Shown here in pieces: positions 1-4,834 of a stretch of DNA of 5,908 nucleotides. Positions within the stretch are counted from its first letter, which is position 1. Each line of letters begins with the position of its first letter. The notes under the pieces are model-generated. The model ran no database searches, was not told the DNA's origin, and worked only from the letters and a program-made list of their open reading frames with translations. This stretch comes from Phycisphaerae bacterium. Its GTDB lineage: Bacteria; Planctomycetota; Phycisphaerae; SM23-33. The position numbers were made by a program, and so were the translations under genes. The DNA is taken from NCBI GenBank assembly GCA_030610965.1, contig JAUWQU010000280.1:1-5908 (forward strand). The letters are read 5' to 3'.

Positions 1-1339
1 GCCGGCCCTGGCAGGGCACCTGTAGCTTACGCCGCAGCAGTTCATCAGGCAGGGGCCACTCGGCGTCTTCGGCTTCGCGCCGGCCGGCGAGCCACTTGTC
101 GTTGGCGTCCAGGCCGAGGCCGTATCGCTTGACCTCCATCGAGCGGATGCCCTTCTGGAGGCTCTCCTTGAACGTCCGGCCGATGCTCATCGCCTCGCCG
201 ACGCTCTTCATCTGCGTGGTGAGCGTCTCGTCGGCCTCGGGGAACTTCTCGAACGTCCATCGCGGAATCTTCGTCACCACGTAGTCGATCGTCGGCTCGA
301 AACAGGCGGGCGTCTCGCGGGTGATGTCGTTGCGGAGCTCGTCGAGCGTGTAGCCCACGGCCAGCTTGGCGGCGATCTTGGCGATGGGAAAACCCGTGGC
401 CTTGGACGCCAGTGCCGACGACCGGCTGACGCGGGGGTTCATCTCGACGACAATCATCCGGCCGGTGACGGGATCGACGGCGAACTGGATGTTGCTGCCG
501 CCGGTTTCGACGCCGATAGCGCGGATAATCGCGATCGAGGCGTCCCGCATGAGCTGGTATTCCTTGTCCGAAAGCGTCTGGGCCGGAGCAACGGTGATCG
601 AGTCGCCCGTGTGAACGCCCATCGGGTCGAAGTTCTCGATCGAACAGCCGATGACCACGTTGTCCGCCTTGTCGCGCATGACCTCCAGCTCGTACTCCTT
701 CCAGCCGAGCACGGATTCCTCGATCAGGATCTCGCTGATCGGCGAATACTCCAGGCCGCGGGCGGCAATGGTCTCGAACTCCTCGCGGTTGAAGGCGAAC
801 CCCCCACCAGTACCGCCCAGCGTGTAGGCCGGGCGAATGCACACGGGCAGGCCCACCTCGTCGGCGATCTGCCGCGCCTGGCCCATGTTGTGCGCGACGC
901 CGCTTTGCGGCATGTCCAGGCCGATGCCAAGGCAGATGTTCTTGAACTCCGTGCGGTCCTCGGCCCGGTGGATGACCTCCCGTGTCGCGCCGATCATCTC
1001 GACGCCGAACTTGGCCAGCGTGCCGTTGTCCGCCACGGCCACGGCCGTGTTGAGGCCCGTCTGCCCGCCGAGCGTCGGCAGCAGCGCATCGGGGCGCTCC
1101 CTATCGATGATCTTTGCGACGGCGTCGGGTGTTATCGGCTCGATGTATGTGCGGTCGGCGAACTCCGGATCGGTCATGATGGGCGCCGGGTTGGAGTTGA
1201 CCAGGACGATTCGATACCCCTCCTCGCGCAGGGCCTTGCAGGCCTGCGTGCCGGAATAATCGAACTCGCAGCCCTGGCCGATAACGATCGGCCCGGACCC
1301 GATGAGCATGATGGTCTTCAGGTCATCCCTTCGTGGCAT
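1..1339 (-). CDS. carB: Carbamoyl-phosphate synthase large subunit, N-terminal part (cut by window edge)
   Basis: CarB makes carbamoyl phosphate from bicarbonate, ATP and glutamine-derived ammonia for pyrimidine and arginine synthesis in the cytoplasm. The 446 codons present align almost without gaps to my recollection of E. coli CarB (about 1,073 residues). The start reads MPRRDDLKTIMLIGSGPIVI, followed by EFDYSGTQACKALREEGYR. The ATP-grasp carboxyphosphate domain shows IRPAYTLGGTGGG, GWKEYELEV, GVHTGDSITVAP, GGSNIQFAV and VEMNPRVSRSSALASKATGFP, which supply the usual nucleotide- and metal-binding Arg, Glu, His, Gln and Asn residues. The oligomerisation domain begins near residue 400; the second ATP-grasp half lies beyond the left edge. 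The ATG at 1339-1337 is well supported: an in-frame TAG lies 18 nt upstream (1355-1357), and GAGGA (1351-1355) sits 11 nt before it. No carA lies on its upstream side; an unrelated operon does. Confidence 0.97.
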   Translation of the reverse strand, partial: MPRRDDLKTIMLIGSGPIVIGQGCEFDYSGTQACKALREEGYRIVLVNSNPAPIMTDPEFADRTYIEPITPDAVAKIIDRERPDALLPTLGGQTGLNTAVAVADNGTLAKFGVEMIGATREVIHRAEDRTEFKNICLGIGLDMPQSGVAHNMGQARQIADEVGLPVCIRPAYTLGGTGGGFAFNREEFETIAARGLEYSPISEILIEESVLGWKEYELEVMRDKADNVVIGCSIENFDPMGVHTGDSITVAPAQTLSDKEYQLMRDASIAIIRAIGVETGGSNIQFAVDPVTGRMIVVEMNPRVSRSSALASKATGFPIAKIAAKLAVGYTLDELRNDITRETPACFEPTIDYVVTKIPRWTFEKFPEADETLTTQMKSVGEAMSIGRTFKESLQKGIRSMEVKRYGLGLDANDKWLAGRREAEDAEWPLPDELLRRKLQVPCQGR

Positions 1340-1549
1340 ATCCTTCGGCTTCCTCTAGTCGCAATCCGTTACTCGCCGGCCGGGCGCGCATACCAACCCG
1401 TTCGCCACGGGCAAATCCGCAAGAAACTACCAAAACCGCCCTCGCGCGACAAGGACCAAAAGGATTACCGCAGAGCCGCGTGTGCGCCCTTCCTTTCTGG
1501 CAGCCTGCGCTTTACCCGGCCGATGCACACAATGCACCGCGAGACAGAG
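1340..1549. other. carB upstream region, no gene seen
   Basis: This is the leader side of carB. I found no coding frame with family features on either strand and no convincing sigma-70 promoter. The best minus-strand pair, TTGCCC followed 16 nt later by TATGCG, is weak. A small dyad CCCGT-TCGCC-ACGGG lies at 1397-1411 and could form a 5-bp stem in the carB leader. A short direct repeat ATGCAC-aca-ATGCAC lies just before the first heptamer array. Neither is strong enough to name as a regulatory site. Confidence 0.4.
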
Positions 1550-1577
1550 GCTTCAGGCTTCAGGCTTCAGACTTCAG
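1550..1577. repeat. Heptanucleotide array A, four GCTTCAG-type units
   Basis: Three perfect GCTTCAG units (1550-1556, 1557-1563, 1564-1570) are followed by one variant ACTTCAG (1571-1577). The unit is the reverse complement of CTGAAGC, the unit of arrays B and C, so this array faces them. Its right part (1562-1579) is one arm of an 18-bp perfect inverted repeat with 1841-1858. It is intergenic and has no coding role; it creates spurious open frames. Confidence 0.92.
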
Positions 1578-1628
1578 GCGCAGCAAAAACGGCGGGAGCT
1601 TCGCGACTGCCGGCCACTGTTTCTTCTC

Positions 1629-1705
1629 CTGAAGCCTGTAGCCTGTAGCCTGTAGCCTGTAGCCTCTTCTCTTGTTGCCTGAAGCCTGTAGCCTCTTCTC
1701 TTGTT
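1629..1705. repeat. Heptanucleotide array B, compound CTGAAGC/CTGTAGC repeat
   Basis: The array starts with one CTGAAGC (1629-1635) and four tandem CTGTAGC units (1636-1663), followed by the pyrimidine-rich CTCTTCTCTTGTTG (1664-1677, 14 nt). After one extra C, a shorter copy follows: CTGAAGC (1679-1685), CTGTAGC (1686-1692) and CTCTTCTCTTGTT (1693-1705). The two copies share an exact 23-bp direct repeat (1654-1676 and 1683-1705) offset by 29 bp. Within the 5' block the copies differ only in the number of CTGTAGC units (four against one), the pattern expected from slippage or unequal exchange. Confidence 0.92.
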
Positions 1706-1746
1706 TTCGGATTCTTTTTTCCTGGCCCGTGCCTGAAATTGAACCC

Positions 1747-1843
1747 ATGCGGGATCACACCAAGTTGCGGGCATTCGAGTTGGCGGATTCGCTGGCATTA
1801 TCCTTGATGCCTGATGTACGCCTCGGCCGTTTTTCCTGAAGCC
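1747..1843 (+). pseudogene. Relic of a four-helix-bundle (23S rRNA intervening-sequence / S23 type) protein gene
   Basis: From the ATG at 1747 the frame reads MRDHTKLRAFELADSLAL, which matches my recollection of the start of many bacterial four-helix-bundle proteins of the 23S rRNA intervening-sequence family (usually about 115-130 residues; related to the Avd accessory protein of diversity-generating retroelements). The frame ends after 30 codons at TGA 1837-1839. In the +1 frame, 1811-1843 reads LMYASAVFPEA, which resembles the family's next segment (hydrophobic-Tyr, then FP with acidic residues). A small indel near 1796-1811 would therefore restore the alignment. The rest of the gene is missing: array C begins exactly where it should continue. 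There is no good ribosome binding site. The family call rests on memory of the motif, and a short chance match cannot be fully excluded. Confidence 0.62.
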
Positions 1844-1856
1844 TGAAGTCTGAAGC
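1836..1856. repeat. Heptanucleotide array C, three CTGAAGC-type units
   Basis: The units are CTGAAGC (1836-1842), CTGAAGT (1843-1849) and CTGAAGC (1850-1856). The variant unit CTGAAGT is the complement of the variant ACTTCAG in array A, so the two arrays match in unit order as well as in unit sequence. The left end overlaps the last readable codons of the four-helix-bundle relic. The right end runs into the dyad at 1858-1886. Confidence 0.92.
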
Positions 1857-1857
1857 C

Positions 1858-1886
1858 TTATACCCCATCCAATGATGGTTGTATAA
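1858..1886. promoter_or_regulatory. Imperfect dyad TTATAC-CCATC-CAAT-GATGG-GTATAA
   Basis: The arms TTATAC (1858-1863) and GTATAA (1881-1886) are exact complements. Inside them CCATC (1865-1869) pairs with GATGG (1874-1878) around a CAAT loop, with C1864 facing TT 1879-1880. It could be an operator-like site over a promoter or an RNA hairpin. Its right arm overlaps a TATAAT box and its left arm abuts heptamer array C. Confidence 0.55.
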
Positions 1887-1897
1887 TGTGTTATGAT
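1882..1897 (+). promoter_or_regulatory. Candidate plus-strand sigma-70 promoter (-10 region)
   Basis: A perfect TATAAT lies at 1882-1887. Overlapping it downstream is an extended -10-like TGTTATGAT (TG at 1889-1890, TATGAT at 1892-1897). No good -35 was found: TTATAC at 1858-1863 with an 18-nt spacer matches TTGACA at only two positions. If used, transcription would start around 1894-1904 and run rightwards, where the only downstream signal is the terminator at 2037-2062. AT-rich boxes arise by chance, although this stretch is embedded in GC-rich DNA. Confidence 0.35.
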
Positions 1898-1999
1898 CCG
1901 CCATGAAGAAATGTCGCTCACGGGCCGGCGATACGGCGCAAAACCAATGCTGCGGCATCCCCGGGGTGTACGTCAGGCTTCCTTGTCGCCGACAACGAA

Positions 2000-2039
2000 C
2001 GCCGACCGCGGGTGCGTTGGGGCACGCTCGCGGCCGGCG
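2000..2039 (-). terminator. GC-rich hairpin after the operon stop codon (possible 3' end structure)
   Basis: On the minus strand CGCCGGCCGCG (2039-2029) pairs with CGCGGTCGGCG (2010-2000) over 11 positions with one G-U wobble. An inner GTGC/GCAC stem (2012-2015 with 2022-2025) closes the loop. The plus-strand version carries an A-C mismatch at the same place, so the structure favours the minus-strand transcript. It lies about 40 nt past the stop of the last oxidoreductase gene. The following bases (TTCGTTGT) are only moderately T-rich, so it may be a weak terminator or a 3'-end stabiliser. Confidence 0.4.
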
Positions 2040-2062
2040 CTGGTTTTGCCGGTGCTTTTTTT
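2037..2062 (+). terminator. Plus-strand intrinsic terminator
   Basis: GCGCTGG (2037-2043) pairs with CCGGTGC (2049-2055) as a 7-bp RNA stem with two G-U wobbles. The loop is TTTTG, and seven T residues follow directly (2056-2062). On the minus strand the wobbles become A-C mismatches and no T tract follows, so this signal is specific to plus-strand transcription. It would stop any rightward transcript just before the 3' end of the minus-strand operon at 2078. Confidence 0.5.
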
Positions 2063-2077
2063 CGTCGGCCTGGCGGC

Positions 2078-3421
2078 TCAGATAAGCGGGGTCTGGCCGG
2101 GTACGGCTATCTCGTGGAAGATGCCCGGGCCGGGCTTTAGCTGTTTTTCGACCTCCGGGGGGAGGTACTCGAGCTTGGAAGAGTTCAGCAGCCAATCCCA
2201 CGATATTTCCCGGCCGGTGTATGCGCTCATGCGGCAGCCGATGGCTGTCAGCGTGCTTTCGGCGATTCGCCTGGCCTCGTTGACGGGCTTCTTGTTCTTC
2301 ATGCCTTCGATGAGCACGGCGTGCTCCTCGGTCCGTCCGCCAGTGCCCCTGCCCTCGAAGGACCAGATCTTCTCGCCCTTCCAGTCCACGATGGACCTGC
2401 AGCAGTCGCTGTGGCCCTTGGTGCCGACGATGCGTTCGTTGACGCGGCTGGTGCTCTTGGGCGCGTGTCGGCCCATGCTGAGCACCTTCGCGCCGTTGGG
2501 ATAGGTCATCTCCGTGCCGACGTGGCAGAAGATGTCGCCCTCGTAGAGCTTGGCCTTTTTGTCGTCGCCGTTGAGCTTGATGGCGGCTTCGCGGGCCTGC
2601 TTGGAGTAATCCCGCGTGAGCCGGCCGCCCATGCCGAGGAGCTTCGCGGGCGGGCCGCCGAAGCACCAGTTGATGATGTCGATGTTATGCACGTGCTGCT
2701 CGACGAGCTGGTCGCCCGACAGCCAGTTCCAGTGGTACCAGTTGTGGCACTGCCATTCCAGTTCGGTCTGGCCCTGCTCGACGCCGCGATACCAGATCCC
2801 CCCGCCGTTCCAGTAGCACTGCCCGCCGACGAGCTCGCCGATGGCGCCCTGGTGGATTTGCTCGATGGTGTTCATGTAGTTCGTGGCGTGACGGCGCTGC
2901 GTGCCGCAGGTGATGCACAGGCCCTTCTCCTCGGCCAGCTTGCCCGAGGCGATGACCGAGCGCGCGCCCGCGGGGTCCACGGCGACGGGCTTTTCCATGA
3001 ACACGCTCTTGCCGGCCTCGATGCACGCGCGCAGGTGGTACGGGCGGAACGCCGGCGGGGTGGCCATCACAACGTAGTCGAGGTCCATCGCCGCCAGCTT
3101 GCGGTAGGCGTCGAAGCCCGAGAAGATCGTGTCCGGCGTGATCTTGCAGCGATCCTTGTACTGCTTGGCGAACCGGTCGGCGGCGCCCTTGGCCCTCGAT
3201 TCGAACAGGTCGGCCACGCCGTAGATAGTCACGGTCGGGTCGGCTTTCATCGAGTCGCCGACGGCGCCGGTGCCCCGGCCGCCGCAGCCGATCAGGCCGA
3301 TGCGGACGCGGTCCGTGCCCTGACCCGAAGCCATGTTTACCGACGCGCCCGCGACGGCCATGCCGGCCAAGACGGAGGCCTTCGTGATTCCCTTTGTCCC
3401 GTTTATGTCTTGATTGCCCAT
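2078..3421 (-). CDS. Gfo/Idh/MocA family oxidoreductase (447 aa), signal region without twin arginines
   Basis: This is an NAD(P)-dependent sugar-type dehydrogenase of the glucose-fructose oxidoreductase/inositol dehydrogenase family; the substrate is unknown. The Rossmann motif GLIGCGGRGTGA lies at about residues 42-53, ATPPAFRP at 120-127 and the family motif EKP at 143-145. GTQRRH follows at 173-178, then GELVGGQCYWN, and LSGDQLVEQHVHNIDIINW at 234-252, which carries the likely catalytic His245. The N-terminus has a Tat-like hydrophobic stretch (about 15-31), but where its neighbour has RRDFLK it reads TKGITK, so Tat export looks lost. The ATG is supported by AAAAGGA (3430-3436), 8 nt upstream. 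It is the last gene of a three-gene operon, 55 nt after its paralogue (3477-4784). The gene is intact. Confidence 0.93.
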   Translation of the reverse strand: MGNQDINGTKGITKASVLAGMAVAGASVNMASGQGTDRVRIGLIGCGGRGTGAVGDSMKADPTVTIYGVADLFESRAKGAADRFAKQYKDRCKITPDTIFSGFDAYRKLAAMDLDYVVMATPPAFRPYHLRACIEAGKSVFMEKPVAVDPAGARSVIASGKLAEEKGLCITCGTQRRHATNYMNTIEQIHQGAIGELVGGQCYWNGGGIWYRGVEQGQTELEWQCHNWYHWNWLSGDQLVEQHVHNIDIINWCFGGPPAKLLGMGGRLTRDYSKQAREAAIKLNGDDKKAKLYEGDIFCHVGTEMTYPNGAKVLSMGRHAPKSTSRVNERIVGTKGHSDCCRSIVDWKGEKIWSFEGRGTGGRTEEHAVLIEGMKNKKPVNEARRIAESTLTAIGCRMSAYTGREISWDWLLNSSKLEYLPPEVEKQLKPGPGIFHEIAVPGQTPLI

Positions 3422-3476
3422 TGCTGCATTCCTTTTCGATTCGGATTCCAGATAAGTCCCTGCCAGCCTCTGCCGC

Positions 3477-4784
3477 TCAAACCAGCGCCGTCGTGCCCGG
3501 CTTGGATACCGGCCGGACCTCCAGCGGGCCGAACGCCAGCTTCTCGGGCACCAGGTCGAGCTTGGAGCTATTGAGCGCCCATTCCAGCTTCATCGCCCTG
3601 CCGGTGTATGCGCTCATTCGACCGGCGATGGCAGTCAGGGTGCTTTCGGCGACCCGCTTGCCCTCGTTGAGCGGCTTGCCCGAGCGGATGCCGGCGACCA
3701 GGTCGGCGTGCTCGCAGACGTACGGGTTGGCGTTCGGGCCTTCGTACTTCCAGAGCTCGTTGCCCTTGTGATCGAAGATTCTCCCGCGGAAGTCCGTGTA
3801 GCCCTTGGTGCCCACCACGCGCTCGCCGACCCGGCCGGAGGCCTTGTTGGTCTGGCGGCACATGCTGATCGTGCGGGCCTTGTTGGCGTACTCGAACTCG
3901 ATGCAGAAGTGGTCGTAGATGTTGCCGCAGTCCTCGCTCTTTCTCGCGGCCCGGCCGCCCATGCCATACGCCAGGGCCGGCATACCGCCGAAGGCCCAGT
4001 TGACCACGTCGAGGTTGTGAACGTGCTGCTCGACGATGTGGTCGCCCGACATCCAGGTGAAGTACAGCCAGTTGCGGACCTGCCATTCCATGTCGCTGTA
4101 TTCGGGCTTTCGCTTGTGGACCCACAGCAGGCCCTGGTTCCAGTAGCACTGCCCGCTGACCAGCTCGCCGATCATGCCGTCGTGGATTCGCTTCATCGTC
4201 TCGACATACGAGCCCTGGTGGCGGCGCTGCGTGCCGGCCACGATCGCCAGCTTCTTGGCATCGGCGTTGCTGGACGACTCGATAACCGAGCGAATGCCGA
4301 CGGGGTCGGTCGCGACGGGCTTTTCCATGAACACGTGCTTGCCGGCGTCGATGGCGGCCTTGAGAACCATGGGCCGAAATCCCGGCGGAGTCGCCGTGAT
4401 GATCATGTCCACGCCCGAGGCGATGACCTTTTCGTGGTTGTCCCAGCCGGCGAATCGCCGATCACCGGGGACGTCGAACTGGGCCTTGTCCGTGTAGTTC
4501 TTGCTCAGGCCCGCGTGCGACCTGGCCAGGCGGTCCGGGAAAAGGTCGCCCATCGCCCATATCTGCACGCCCGGCGAGGCCTTGAGGCAGTCCTTGACCG
4601 CACCGGTGCCCCGGCCGCCACAACCGATCACGCCGACCTTGATCGTATCCGACCCGGCCGCGTAAGCCGACGGCAGGCGAGCGCCCGCCAGCACGACGGC
4701 CCCCGCCGAGAGGGCGGTGGCCTTCAGGAAATCGCGGCGCGATTGCTGCCCGCCATGTCGTTTGCCTTTACTTTCGTTTGCCAT
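3477..4784 (-). CDS. Tat-exported Gfo/Idh/MocA family oxidoreductase (435 aa)
   Basis: This is an NAD(P)-binding oxidoreductase with a classic Tat signal: SRRDFLK at residues 15-21, a hydrophobic Ala/Val/Leu stretch at 22-35 and a likely cleavage after AYA (40-42). Next come the Rossmann motif GVIGCGGRGTGA (51-62), ATPPGFRP (131-138), EKP (154-156), GTQRRH (184-189), GELVSGQCYWN (206-216) and MSGDHIVEQHVHNLDVVNW (245-263). The C-terminal alpha/beta domain ends with AESTLTAIAGRMSAYTGR and ALNSSKL. Export with a bound nucleotide has precedent in Zymomonas glucose-fructose oxidoreductase. The frame stays open upstream to 5543, but the ATG at 4784 is chosen because GAGGAG (4789-4794) lies 4 nt before it, the Tat signal starts there, and the extension would lie inside the TIM-barrel gene. 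It is the middle gene of the operon, 50 nt after that gene; substrate unknown. Confidence 0.95.
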   Translation of the reverse strand: MANESKGKRHGGQQSRRDFLKATALSAGAVVLAGARLPSAYAAGSDTIKVGVIGCGGRGTGAVKDCLKASPGVQIWAMGDLFPDRLARSHAGLSKNYTDKAQFDVPGDRRFAGWDNHEKVIASGVDMIITATPPGFRPMVLKAAIDAGKHVFMEKPVATDPVGIRSVIESSSNADAKKLAIVAGTQRRHQGSYVETMKRIHDGMIGELVSGQCYWNQGLLWVHKRKPEYSDMEWQVRNWLYFTWMSGDHIVEQHVHNLDVVNWAFGGMPALAYGMGGRAARKSEDCGNIYDHFCIEFEYANKARTISMCRQTNKASGRVGERVVGTKGYTDFRGRIFDHKGNELWKYEGPNANPYVCEHADLVAGIRSGKPLNEGKRVAESTLTAIAGRMSAYTGRAMKLEWALNSSKLDLVPEKLAFGPLEVRPVSKPGTTALV

Positions 4785-4834
4785 GGTTCTCCTCGTGTAT
4801 CTGGGATGCTGGCTGTAGGTTTCTGTTTTCCGTA

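Larger units (their letters stand above)
1562..1858. repeat. 18-bp perfect inverted repeat bounding a 297-bp segment
   Basis: AGGCTTCAGACTTCAGGC at 1562-1579 is the exact reverse complement of 1841-1858. The arms are the facing parts of heptamer arrays A and C. They enclose array B and the four-helix-bundle relic. A transcript across the segment could fold into a long stem with the relic in the loop. There are no evident target-site duplications or transposase, so this is not called an insertion sequence. Confidence 0.85.
1894..2062 (+). ncRNA. Possible small RNA of about 170 nt between a -10 box and an intrinsic terminator
   Basis: The interval is bounded by the candidate promoter at 1882-1897 and a plus-strand terminator at 2037-2062. 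It contains several self-complementary stretches: CCCCGGGG (1959-1966), TTGTC-GCC-GACAA (1984-1994 core) and the 2000-2039 hairpin. I compared it by eye with SRP RNA, tmRNA and RNase P RNA and saw none of their hallmark motifs. 6S RNA cannot be judged by sequence alone. The only plus-strand frame starting here (ATG 1903) has no ribosome binding site and runs past the terminator. The call is speculative. Confidence 0.25.

Noticed and set aside
1550..1705. CRISPR array
   Set aside because: The repeats are 7-bp tandem units without 20-40 nt unique spacers, and no cas gene is present.
1560..1921. Small minus-strand frames encoding GYRLQATGYRLQ-type peptides
   Set aside because: These are translations of the 7-bp repeats, which stay open in several frames because 7 is not a multiple of 3. 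There is no start context.
1894..2062. SRP RNA, because of GTCAGG near 1972 followed by CTTCC
   Set aside because: The GGAA tetraloop and GGAAGCAGC-type helix 8 sequence are absent, and the surrounding bases cannot form the SRP hairpin in the expected order.
1903..2085. 60-residue plus-strand frame downstream of the TATAAT box
   Set aside because: It has no ribosome binding site, no recognisable motif, and it runs through the terminator into the end of the opposite-strand gene.
1755..2666. 303-residue minus-strand frame overlapping the oxidoreductase gene and the heptamer region
   Set aside because: Its first part is an out-of-frame shadow of the oxidoreductase, and its tail translates repeat DNA (ASDFRLQ). 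There is no start signal or recognisable domain.
2321..3574. Long antisense frames over the oxidoreductases and carB (for example 2321-3574, 3708-4943 and 611-1648, plus strand)
   Set aside because: They mirror strongly coding minus-strand genes in GC-rich DNA, have low-complexity Ala/Arg/Val/Asp composition and show no family motifs.
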